Assembly: GCF_030272615.1 (NCBI RefSeq)
Contig: NC_081411.1
Location: 834,322,136-834,386,135 of the forward strand
Direction: 5' to 3'
DNA: 64,000 nucleotides
Source of the DNA: Cryptomeria japonica
Taxonomy: Eukaryota; Streptophyta; Pinopsida; Cupressales; Cupressaceae
The position numbers were made by a program, and so were the translations under genes. Shown here piece by piece: positions 10,257 through 20,690 of the stretch; within the stretch, counting starts at the first letter, position 1; the number at the start of each line of letters is the position of its first letter. The notes under the pieces are model-generated. The model worked only from the letters and a program-made list of their open reading frames with translations. It did no database searches and had not been told where the DNA came from.

Positions 10257-10389
10257 TCTATAGCCTTATCTAGATCTGACTTTGTCTTCTTTCCATTCTT
10301 GGGCTCGCCTGCCAATATAGGAACAGATCTTGCCTTCTTCTCCTTTGGCTCTTTCTTCTCACCACCAGATTAGGGTTTGTGGATCACTC
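10257..10389 (-). pseudogene. C-minus ORF2 fragment between copia-A and copia-B
   Basis: The reverse complement matches C-plus from about 41518 to 41650, a Lys/Glu-rich part of ORF2. C-minus coding sequence thus continues between the two inserted copia elements. It ends with CACTC, the left target duplicate of copia-B. The rest of C-minus lies beyond the left edge. Confidence 0.8.
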
Positions 10390-11443
10390 TGTAGGTCCCA
10401 GAGACAACTGAGAGGGGGGGTGAATTAGTTGTCAGATAAATTCAAACCAAAAACAACTTAACCAAACTTAATGCTTAATATCGGTAAACCAAACTTTATG
10501 CCGGTAGACAGTTTATTAGTTAATTGCAATACAGGTAAATATTAATGCATGAAATAGAAAGAAAATAACATCCACAACACATAACACCAATATTTGTATG
10601 TGGAAACCCTATAAGGGGAAAAATCATAGTGGGAAACCTTACCCACAATCAGATGGTACTACTGTAGATAGTATGTGTATACAATAGGGGTCTGCACATG
10701 TAGAAAGGCCAAGCACCTAGAGCTCACTACTCAAACACAAATGGGAGTCACATTGACTACAATTGGATGGTTAAATCCAATAATGATGTACTGCTCAAAA
10801 TAGAATCTTCATATGCTGGATTCAATACCGGTTCAGTTCTGATATGCCTTCACAAAAACCTTCCTTCAACCTTCAAATGATGTCTGCATGTATTGCTCTG
10901 CTTATTCTCACATATACCGAATTACAATCCTTATTCACATTCGCTCACTAATCTCTCAAATGAGATCTTACATTTATACCATAACCTAAGACCAATTGAG
11001 TAGGTCGGCTCTAAGAGATATTACAATAAAAACAATTTACAAGTAAAACAATATTTGATTCAACAAGTTGGCTTAATGCATTTACAACAATAATAAATCA
11101 TCTCCATAGCGTGTCGTGCTGATATGGAATAGATAAGCCTGTCGGTGCTTAACCTGGACCTATTTGCTGGTAACAACAAATATGCAATCACAAATATACC
11201 AATGAACAAGTCTTCAAGACAAAGTGTCCAAATGATGTCTTCGACATAACCAAGTATTTTACATGTCATTCCAAGTGTCAGTGAACAATATATCCTATCG
11301 GTGAACCAGATACTGGTGACTGTGCATAAGTCACTTGCATGCCGGTGAACATTGCCAATTCTCCAAGTGCCAGTAGGTTGACCAGAGTTGATAAGTGTTG
11401 ACATCAATGACAAAACCATATCAACATACCCAAAATACCAACA
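10390..11443 (-). repeat. copia-B 3' LTR (1054 bp)
   Basis: On the minus strand it starts TGTTGGTATTTTGGG and ends GGGACCTACA. Its TATA box (minus TATAAAT) is at 10972-10978, and a G-run lies near the U5 end. It closely matches 29589-30652, which lacks the terminal CA. Confidence 0.95.
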
Positions 11444-11843
11444 ATCTCCCCCTTTGGCATTGATGGCAACACAAGATGGAAAAACCATCAAAGTGCCAAA
11501 ATAGAAATGCCAAATACCAAAAACCAACAATCTCCCAAAAGAGATCATAACTAGGAATCAAAGAAATCAAAATACAGATACAAAGAGTAATCGATCTCTC
11601 CCAAAATAACAATCTCTCCCCAAGGGATAAAGTTTCTCCCCCTAGGAGTAACATGTGTTTTTCCATATCAATCTCTCCCCCTTTGACATCAAATGCCAAA
11701 GCAATATAGAAACCAGGTTCAAATACAAAATACCAACTTATTCAGTATATTAACTACTCCCCCTGAGAAGTAGCTCTCCTCATCAAAGCTGGAGTAAAAG
11801 ATTTCTCTATTAGTTCTACCAGTTGATGACAAACATCAACTGT
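11444..11843 (-). other. copia-B 3' untranslated region and polypurine tract
   Basis: The tract touching the LTR reads GCCAAAGGGGGAGAT on the minus strand (11444-11458). About 11520-11780 holds several further GGGAGAGATT and AGGGGGAGAA copies, so the whole stretch is purine-rich on the coding strand, as after copia-A pol. No gene is seen. Confidence 0.75.
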
Positions 11844-12242
11844 CTAAGTTTCTATTGGTGGGGGTATGACCCCAAGCTGATCTCTGAGATATTCAAAAGT
11901 CTCCTTAGGCAAAGGTTTAGTGAAAATATCTGCAATCTTCTCTTTAGTATTCACATAAACCAGTTTTACTTCTTTTTCTTCAACATTCTCTTTCAGAAAA
12001 TTTAGCTTGATATAGACATGTTTAGTCTTAGAATGTAGTACCAGATTTTTTGATATATCAATTGCTACTATATTATCACAATAGATAGTTATAGGTTCCT
12101 TGCATTTTACCTTTATGTCCTTCAACATTTGTTTAAGCCATAATACCTGTGTACAGTTAGTTGTTGCTGCAACATATTCTGATTCTGTTGTTGATAAAGA
12201 TGTGCAACTTTGTTTCTTACTCAACCAAGAAATTAATCTACT
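11844..12242 (-). pseudogene. copia-B RNase H, C-terminal part
   Basis: This continues RT in the same frame after a stop. It contains STTESEYVAATTNCTQ, the catalytic IYCDNIVAIDISKN, HSKTKHVYIKLNFLKE and the C-terminal ADIFTKPLPKETFEYLRDQL. RNase H starts in the preceding segment (AYTDANWEGD). It is separated from RT by only a single stop, so little damage would have been needed to kill it. Confidence 0.9.
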
Positions 12243-13310
12243 TCAAAGAAAAAATGCTCCACCGGTGGTGCTTTTTCTGTCATATACATCTCCTTCCCAA
12301 TTTGCATCTGTGTATGCACATAATTCAAAGTTTTCAACTCTAGGATACCAAAGGCCAAGATTTGTAGTGCCTTGTAAGTACTGGAAAATCCTTTTTACTG
12401 TTGATTCATGATTTTCTCTAGGATTACTCTGAAATCTTGAAACAATACATACTGCATTCATAATATCAAGTCTTATTTGTGTCAAATACAGTAAACCTCC
12501 TATCATAGATCTATACCTAGTCGGATTAATAGGTGTAGATTCATCCCTTAGTGATAATTTATTAGTTGTAGTCATAGGTGTGCTTACTGGTTTAGAGTTT
12601 TCCATACCAAATTTATTTAGTAACTCATTCAAGTACTTTGATTGACTCAAGAATATACCTTTATTAGTTTGTGAAATCTGCAATCCTAAAAAGAATTTTA
12701 TCTCTCCAATCATAGACATTTCAAATTCTTGTTGCATTTCAATAGAAAAGTCTTTGCATAATCCATCTTCTCCTCCAAAGATTATATCATCAACAAAAAC
12801 TTCTATAACTGAGATGTCATCATTAGTCACTTTATAGTATAAGTTGTTGTCAGCATTACCTTTAGAAAAACCAATCTTCAAAAGATATTTATCCAATCTA
12901 GTATACCAAGCTCTTGGAGCTTGCTTCAACCCATACAAAGCTTTCCTTAACCTGCAAACCATATCTTTGTTATCTGTCAAAGAAAATCTATTAGGTTGCT
13001 CAATGTAAACTTCTTCTTCAAGATCTCCATTCGGAAATGTACATTTAACATCCATTTGATATACTTTGTAGTTCTTGTGTGCTGCAAAAGCCAAGAATAA
13101 TCTGACTACCTTAATTCAAGCTACCAGTGCAAAGGTTTCATTGTAATCAATTCCTTCTTTTTGTGAATATCCCTTACACAATAGTCTTCCTTTATTTCTA
13201 ATTACCTTACCATCTTCATTGAGTTTGTTTCTGAATGCCCATTTTGTTCCAATTACATTTTTGTCTTTAGGTTGGGGAACTAATGTCCATGTGTTATTCT
13301 TTTCAATTTG
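12243..13310 (-). pseudogene. copia-B reverse transcriptase
   Basis: The open part (13094-12243) begins after a stop. It has MDVKCTFPNGDLEEEVYIEQ, LYGLKQAPRAWYTRL, the polymerase site VFVDDIIFGGEDG, the FFLGLQISQ block, YRSMIGGLLYLTQIRLDI and the RNase H start AYTDANWEGD. The N-terminal RT part (13095-13310, with the K-W-V-F-R-like and KGYSQKEGIDY-like blocks) is readable but contains stops. It uses the same frame as the 13694-13311 segment upstream. Copia RVT_2 family by motif. Confidence 0.9.
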
Positions 13311-13885
13311 TTACAATTCTTCTTCCATAGCTTTAATCCAGTGTTTATCTTCACATGCCTCATTAATTGATGCTGGTTCAATTTGAGAAATAAGACATAC
13401 CTCTTCATTTGCCAGTCTTCCTCTTGTCATAACTCCTTGATATTTGTTCCCAATTATCTGATCTTTAGAGTGGTTCAATCTTACAAACCGGGGTGTCTTT
13501 GTTTGTTGTTGTTCTTCAGTTACAATGGAATTTTCAGATGATACCAGTGTAACTGGATCTTCATTTTGTACCAGAGTGTTCAATGTAGGCTCATTTGTTA
13601 GTATCTTTGTTGTCAGTTCAGAGTCTATATACCTTGAAGTTCCTCTAAACTGTTCATCAATCTTCACATTTGTACTCTCAACAATTTTTTGCAATCTTTT
13701 GTTAAAACATCTATATGCCTTGCTCTTAGATGAATAACCAAGAAATATCCCTTCATCACTTCTAGGATCAAATTTGCCAATATACTCATCTCTTCTAATA
13801 TAGAATTTACTTCCAAATATTCTGAAATATTTAAGAGTAGGAGTAATACCAAACCATAGTTCATGAGGGGTCTTACAAGTTTCAC
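13311..13885 (-). pseudogene. copia-B integrase C-terminus and linker, frameshifted
   Basis: Two overlapping segments in different frames cover this: 13885-13664 (start of the integrase C-terminal domain) and 13694-13311 (VESTNVKIDEQF, acidic linker, PRFVRLNHSKDQIIG, then SINEACEDKHWIKAMEEEL leading into RT). At least one frameshift lies between 13882 and 13694. Upstream and downstream regions are otherwise each in one frame. Confidence 0.85.
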
Positions 13886-14340
13886 CTTTGATATAAACTT
13901 TTTTTGAATGTGTAGATTGCTCTACTTACTATCTCTCTCCAATATACATGTGGTAGATTTGCTTCTGATAACATACTTCTAGCTGCATCCAAGATAGTTC
14001 TATTTTTCCTTTCTACAACTCCATTCTGTTGGGTTGTCTGGGGTGCTGATAATTGTCTTCTGATCCCATTTACTTCACAGAATGTATTAAATTCTTTAGA
14101 TGTGAATTCACCTCCTTGATCTGATCTCAGACATTTGATTTTCTTACTGGTTTCATTCTCTACCATTGCCTTGAATAGTTTGAATTTCCCAAGTGCTTTT
14201 AATTTTTCTCTGAGAAAAGTAACCCAACACATTCTAGAATAGTCATCAATGATTAGCATGAAATATCTATCACCTTGTAAGCTTTTAGTTCTAGCTGGAC
14301 CACATAAATCAGTATGAATTAAGTCAAGAGCATTATTAGA
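13882..14340 (-). pseudogene. copia-B integrase catalytic core
   Basis: The three acidic residues of the DDE core are visible: IIDDYSRMCWV, CLRSDQGGEFTSKEF and NGVVERKNRTILD. The domain continues through ANLPHVYWREIVSRA. It uses the same frame as gag and protease upstream and is separated from them by a stop near 14343. It is the best-preserved integrase core in the window, followed by a frameshift. Confidence 0.9.
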
Positions 14341-14343
14341 TTT

Positions 14344-14817
14344 TTATGGAATACTTTTAAATGATGCTCTAACTTGTTTTCCAAATTGACATTCCTTACA
14401 TACCGGATTGTGGGGCTTAACAATCTTAGGTAAATCTCTAACTGCTTTAGTTGTACTGATTTTCACAATGCAATCAAAATTTACATGACAGAGTCTCTTA
14501 TGCCACAACCAACTTTCATCAATATGTGCAATCAAGCATGTCTTTTCATTGTTATTCAAATGAAAGATATTACCTCTAGTTTGATTACCGGTTGCAATTT
14601 CCAGATCAGTTCTGTTCATAATTTTGCATTTCCCATTCTTAAATTGTAACTGAAATCCTTTTTCAACTAATTGACCAACACTCAAAAGATTGTGCTTTAA
14701 ACCTTCAACATAGTAAACATTGTCAGTATTATGCTTACCATCAAAAGATATAGTACCTTTTCCTTTGATCAAATAAGCTTTATCATCTCCAAATATTACT
14801 AGACCTCCATTATATAC
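14344..14817 (-). pseudogene. copia-B protease C-terminal part and GAG-pre-integrase domain
   Basis: It contains KGTISFDGKHNTDNVYYVEG, LKHNLLSVGQLVEKGFQLQF, then the zinc-binding integrase N-terminus WLWHKRLCHVNFD and CKECQFGKQVRASF (H-H-C-C pattern). It uses the same frame as the gag segment, separated by a stop at about 14818. The HHCC module would support integrase folding and DNA binding. Confidence 0.85.
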
Positions 14818-15789
14818 CTAAAAAGTCAAGAATTTGCTCTTATCACCAGTCATATGATGTGAACATCCTAAATCAATGATCCATTCATCCTTAACTTCAA
14901 TTTTAGCCACTAGGGCCTGCTCTACCAGTTGAATAGTAGGTGTTGGTTGATATTCTATTATAGCAACAAATACCCATCCATTGTCTCTCAGATCCTCATC
15001 AAAATCATCAATGACTCCTTCATCAGCAAGATAACAGGACTTCTCTTTATTCTTCTTAATTCTATATTGCTGATATTCAGGGTTAGGCTTGTATGTTCTT
15101 CTAGCTTCTTCTTTCAATCTTGCATGTCTATCAGGGCATCTTGAAGCCATGTGACCAATCTTATTATAGTTAAAACATTTAAAGGGTGCTTTACCTTCAT
15201 ACTTACTTCCAACTGGACCTTTAGGCATTTTCCTTGCAAATAGTGCTTCAAGTTCATCAAGTTCTTCATTTTCTCTCCTTCTTTCTTCAAGTTCTCTTGC
15301 ATAAAAGGCTTTCCAATCAGATTTGTCAAATGCAGATGATGTTGATGCCTTAAAAGCTAAATCTGTCTTTATAGTAGCAACAAAACCAAATTCCTCAATT
15401 TCAAAAGCTGAAAGTTTTCTAATCAATGTGTCTCTAGTTACTAATGTATTAAGCATTGTTCTTAAATAATTTATAGCAGTAACTTTCATTTTGTATGCCG
15501 GTGGCAATCCTCTTAAAAATTTTGAAACAATTTCATCTTCACTTAAGGTTCCTCCACAACATTTAATACCCAAAACAATTTCATTAACTCTTTCCATAAA
15601 AGCAGAAATCCTTTCATCTTCTTCCATTTTCAGATTTTCATACCTGACCCAGAAGCTTTCAAGTTTTGCAATTTTGACTATGGAATCTCCTTCATTCAAT
15701 GTTTCAAGATGGTCCCAAATAGTTTTAGCAGTAGATCTATCTGATAATCCCATGATTTGATGATCTGATAATGCGCTCAAAAGTGCTTC
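14818..15789 (-). pseudogene. copia-B gag (C-terminal two thirds) and protease start
   Basis: Gag continues here after the LARD with its frame preserved: removing the LARD and one TSD copy leaves an exact codon join to 29330. The UBN2-type domain has IWDHLETLNEGDS and ISAFMERVNEIVLG. The zinc knuckle at about 15170 reads CFNYNKIGHMASRC, so its second Cys is Tyr. The protease start reads WIIDLGCSHHMTG, with Leu where the catalytic DSG should have Ser. Both key sites are thus damaged although the frame is open for 320 codons. Confidence 0.9.
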
Positions 15790-15794
15790 TCTTG
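15790..15794. other. Target site duplicate TCTTG (left) of the LARD
   Basis: TCTTG directly precedes the LARD terminus TGTAATGCCC and is repeated directly after its other end at 29330-29334. This shows clean integration into copia-B gag. Confidence 0.95.
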
Positions 15795-18306
15795 TGTAAT
15801 GCCCCGCCAGGAAACCCCTAAGGGTTTAAATTAAAAACACTCAAATAGAGTGTAAATTTTTTTTTTTATAATAATTATTTAGAGCGTTAATGAAAAGTTA
15901 CATTATTAAGATAAATTGAAGTTAACTCAATTCATTATTAGACACGACATTAAAATACAATTGAGATTGTCTGTCAACTTAGATATCACAGCGGAAGGCT
16001 CAGCCAATCCTAAGGAGTTTCCTAACGCGACTACACAACCTTACACCTAACTCAACTTGCGTCATTAGATCCATTAAACTGGATATCTTAATTACGAGGT
16101 AATGCATAGTCCTTGATTAAATATGTGTTCAATGGTTTAACACCTTATATCTTTAGGAGGCGTTCAATTACTTCGATGGTTAGGAGGCCATTGAGGAGAT
16201 TATTTATTCATCGCACTTTAATTCATAATTACATTAGGAGGTCTCCAAATGGGATCAAGCGTTTTAAATATAACAAAGTTCATTCGTTAGAGTTCTAGAA
16301 ATAACCATCCGCACTTGACAGCATCCTTTAATGCTATAAATCTGCTTAATGATATTCATTCGTTAGGGTTAAACTACGTTTAATATAACGAGGATTCCTT
16401 CATTTGATCTTGAAATATTCACCCACATTTGATACCTCTTTTAAAATATTAAACAGTATGGTTAATAAGATAAATTTGTTTCTTTCGGATTAAACTTCCA
16501 TGAGTAGAGTGAGGTCTCTTCATTTGTTATCATGCGTAGCCTACTAATGAGTTGAAGTTCTTTTATGAAAGGTAAAATATGAGTAGCCATAGGATACATT
16601 TGAAGTTTTAATAATGCAAGTAAATGGGCTAATTTTCATTAAGATGGGTCTGCATTAGAACACACGAGAGCATCCTTCAATTTAAAGATTCGTTAACTAG
16701 ATGACATTCATCATTTCAAGATTAGAGTATTAAGATCACAATAACTTTCTTCTATTAGAATTTAAAATACAATTATCTTATTGCATATTTTTTTTTTTGT
16801 GTTAAATGAACTTAAAATGAGAGAGATACTCTTACTAAGTTTTAATGTAGAACTACAAATCAATCATTTCCCATTTTAGATCAGCTTTAGCAATCATGGG
16901 GGAATTCCCTTTTTATAAAGATTAGAATAAGGATATCTAATGGAGTTCACCCATTTATAAAATATATCTGGTGAAGGTTATCGATTAAAATTACAACATA
17001 AATTACTAGGTATATTCATCCAATATGCAACATGAATACCTGATTGAGCCCATACGATTATAAAATTAATCAGGTGAGGAGTGTTGTTATGATTAAAGCG
17101 TGAAATAACTTAACAAATCCATCCAATGTAATGAAACATAATTGACATGGCATGAATTTCATTCACTAAGGTAAAAGGATAGATGTTGATATGACGTTCA
17201 GCCTTTAGATTTCAATCTAGGAATTGTGACATAAATTTTAACTTTGTTTCCTTTTTTACGTCCATTCCATTTATATACTTAATAACAAGTTAATCCAATA
17301 AAGTATTCCAGCAAGGTTCTTTCCACTATTACGATCTAATGTAACGTTATCAAATTACTTTTTCCACAACTTTAATTTTCAATATTTAAATACTTTGCAA
17401 TATTCATAATTTACAACGTTTTATGAACTTAAACAACCACATTTATCCATATGAATAATGTTATGCACTTAAATTTGAATTCATTAGATTTTCACCATAC
17501 ACTTATGCAAGAATACAACCATTCATGGTAATTTAAAACATAAAACAAAGCATGCTATAAACATCGCATAACACAGATATGATCTCGGAGTTCACCCCGG
17601 AAGGGCTACATCTCCGGGTCTGCTCAACTGCAAGACCCCTTTGGTATTATATTGTTAGGAATACATAGTTTATAAGTCTTTTACATTCTTGCCTTTTAGG
17701 CGAACACATACACTATTCAACATCTACCTCGTTAGATTATTACATAGTGATCCCTTTTAAGAGCGAGTCATTTGAAACAAACAAACCTAGATTCTCTTGT
17801 TTTGACGATACCCTAACTAGGGCTTGACCTACTTTCAACCAAAAACTGTCATGCCAAGTCTTACCATTACATAACCAAATTCAATAAAAGAAGTTTAATT
17901 CAGCATAGGCATTATCGGGTAGAGGTATTCGTTTTGTCATTTTGCTCTGAATAATAATATCGATACTTCGGTATACTAACTAATTTAACTTTTCTTTAAA
18001 ACTTGTATTAAACCACCTTCACTATTTGTTCCGTGTCAATAGTAAGTATTAACCCGAGTATGATATAACAACATGATTTTAATAACTCGCATTATAGCAT
18101 GGATTTACAAAATGTTGCATCCAAAAAAAAACAACTATGTTATTTGGCAAATCAGAGATTAAATAACATAAAAGAGATGGAATTTAGATATAAATAACAT
18201 AAAGGGACTAAGTCTAATTTCCTTATATTAATCTTAAGTTCACTTATCAACCTGATTTCCTTTTTTTTTTCTTTATTTTTGCATATTACATGCAAGCTTC
18301 ATGTTT

Positions 18307-18308
<2 letters not shown>

Positions 18309-18337
<29 letters not shown>

Positions 18338-18357
18338 ACACATATATATATATATGT
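18309..18357. repeat. (CA)n-(TA)n microsatellite in LARD LTR
   Basis: A CA run followed by a TA run. The matching tract at about 26971-27009 is shorter, so slippage has occurred since insertion. Confidence 0.9.
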
Positions 18358-18579
18358 ATAAACATTATACACTAATAAAATAACTCCCAACGCTCTTTTT
18401 TTTCTATGAAATATTGCTTACCATATACATTTACATTTAATAGGCATCTTTTTTTTTTGATTGCACAAAATCAAATAAACTCTCACCATTTATTTTTAAC
18501 TTACCAAAACAACCAAACAAAAGAATTTGCAACTAGCGACTTAACCCCTGAAAAGAACAATTTTAAACAACCTGTGTGG

Positions 18580-18800
18580 CGGCCAAACCCTAGCCGCAAC
18601 GCAGGGGCTCCCGCGCGGCGGCGCTCGCGGTGGTGCCCGCAGGTGCCGCGGTGCCCTGCGGCCACCGCCGTGAGCCGTAGGTCTTTGCGTAGGCGAGCGG
18701 GGGTAATACAAGGGTGAGGCGAGCGGTGGAGGGGAGCTAGCGGGGGGGAGGGGAGGAGGAGCGGGTGGAGCTCCGCTCCCCGCCTCCAAACCCCAACCCA
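18580..18800. other. GC-rich island in LARD LTR
   Basis: About 200 bp of dense CG dinucleotides (GCGCGGCGGCGCTCGCGG, for example) sit in otherwise AT-rich DNA. It is repeated in the other LTR at 27234-27445. On the minus strand it lies inside a frame (18843-18541) with a hydrophobic N-terminus and Pro/Arg/Ala-rich body. That composition follows from GC content, so I do not call it a gene. It may be a promoter or leader element. Confidence 0.6.
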
Positions 18801-20676
18801 CAGTCAAACACAAAAAAAAAACGCACAGCGCGTTAAAATACAAAAATGCAGTCCCTTTTTTTTGTTATAAACAATGGAAAATGAAAAACATGAATTGTTT
18901 CGAAGTTAAAATATTTCGATTCAAACATACAAGGTTTTTTTTTTGTTTTAACATAAGAAACGTGGTTTTCAACCACTCCCACCCACAACAGCAGAACCCC
19001 ATTATAAAAAAAAAACAGTCTAAAAGAAAAAACTTACAACAAAGAATATTTCAAAACCCTCACCATTCCTATCAAGACCCATTTTATAACAGTCATAAAA
19101 AGAATTTTTCCAGTTTTATACCGAAATCTCCATTATGGAAAGAAAATGTTTCCAATCAAGTTTTAAAATCACAAAATCCTTTAACAACAAGAGTTTGATT
19201 CAAGAACAAACAAGTTTGGAAGGAGACTGCAAATCTAAACTTCAAAACATTCATGAGAAATACTCTCTTTTTTTTTTTATCTTGTATTCAACAATAGATC
19301 AAGAAGAAGATACGAATCCTACCTCATAGTGCAGATTCCGGGCATGAATCTTGATGAAGAGCTTTCCCAATCTGCTGCTCCAAGCCAAATTCTCCATTTT
19401 TCTTCCCAAAAAAAAAAAAAAGCTCCCAAGCCCAGAACCCCCAAAATGTCTCCAAAACTAGGTTAAAAAGAAAAAGCCCTAATTTTGCCCTATTTTTTTA
19501 ATTTCAAAAATTAGGCATTTATTTTTAAAATGAAATAGATGAAAATCCCATTGGGAGCCATTCCTTTCCTCCTTACTCATTTTCTTTTAAAATTTAAAAG
19601 CTCCCATCTCTTATTCCACTCTAATTTTTTTTTAAATTTTCTTCATATCACTTTAGCCCACACATTATATTTTGATTAATCTAATTTTCTAAAAAATCAA
19701 ACTTTTATATTTTATCAACTGTACAAGTAAAATGGAACTAATTTCTTTTAAATAATAATTTTACCCCTTTTTCCTTCCAAAATGCGAAAACGATTAATTT
19801 ATTTCTATTTCACAATTGACTTTTAATTTTTTTTCCTTTCCAAAACGCATAATTTATTAAAATCGTCGTTATTAAAATTAACTATTAAATTAACTTGCTA
19901 CAACAAAATAAAGCGACATTTTAAAAATAAATGACCGATCTAATGCAAGAGTCTTATTTATTCTAATTTTCCAACTACATATGCGTAAATGTTACAACTG
20001 TGTAAACGAGCACACTAACCCCAGTTAAATACCTTAAGCTAGCTACAATAATAATTTAAAGCAAATCTCTTTAATTACTGATTAATCGTATAAAAGAAAC
20101 TACCTATTTAAATTCCTATATCACTATTGTGTGCGCCTACTCATTAATTTTGAATTTAACACTTAGGATAACAAACCTCACTTACCTTGCGCAAGGCACA
20201 CAAATCGAGGAAGTCCTCCAAATCTCTCGACACACATCCCAATGCAAGACAAGCCCCACGAATCCACACACGATGCTCACCTAACCATGGCTAAGGCAAG
20301 ACGAGAGTTATATGACCACTAAATCCGAATTCAAAAGATGAAGGAGCATACTCAACCTTGCAAATTCCAAAGGAGATGAACCTTGCCTTAAGCGGTGTTG
20401 TACCTGCAATCTCCTGCACTCATGAATTCATACAAGCATGCATATACAAATACATATTCAATGAAGACGTTAGCTCAAGATTTATCACAAGGGTTAGGAA
20501 ACAACTACATTTACATGAGAATCGATGCCAAAGCACAATAATAAGTATGCACAGTTATTTATATTATCTAAACTACACATTTCACCATGGTTAACCTACC
20601 ATTCAAGAATGCCACATAGGAAGTCAATCGAGGATTAAACGGGTTTTAAATGTCCGACTAGGGTTTGGGCATTACA

Positions 20677-20690
20677 TTCTCCCCCCCTAG
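20677..20690 (-). promoter_or_regulatory. LARD polypurine tract
   Basis: The minus strand reads CTAGGGGGGGAGAA directly before the 3' LTR start TGTAATGCCC, the expected plus-strand primer. Confidence 0.85.

Larger units (their letters stand above)
15795..20676 (-). repeat. LARD 3' LTR (4882 bp)
   Basis: It is nearly identical to 24461-29329. It is AT-rich except for a GC-rich island at 18580-18800. A CA/TA microsatellite lies at 18309-18357. Poly-A and poly-T runs differ slightly in length between copies. Short open frames inside it occur in both LTRs and have no recognisable domain. Confidence 0.95.

Noticed and set aside
10257-10389. Lysine-rich coding fragment that looked like part of a host gene
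   Set aside because: It matches C-plus ORF2 (about 41518-41650), so it is transposon sequence between two insertions.
16113-16298. Plus-strand 61-residue ORF repeated at 24778-24963
   Set aside because: Same LTR position in both copies, no domain, no start context. It is an LTR duplicate.
18541-18843. Minus-strand 100-residue ORF with a signal-peptide-like start and Pro/Arg-rich body
   Set aside because: It lies wholly inside the LARD LTR GC island and is duplicated at 27195-27479 only because LTRs are duplicated. Composition follows from GC content and no domain is visible.
20358-20594. Plus-strand 78-residue ORF identical to 29011-29247
   Set aside because: Identity reflects the recent LTR duplication and not protein constraint. 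It also lies antisense to the element.
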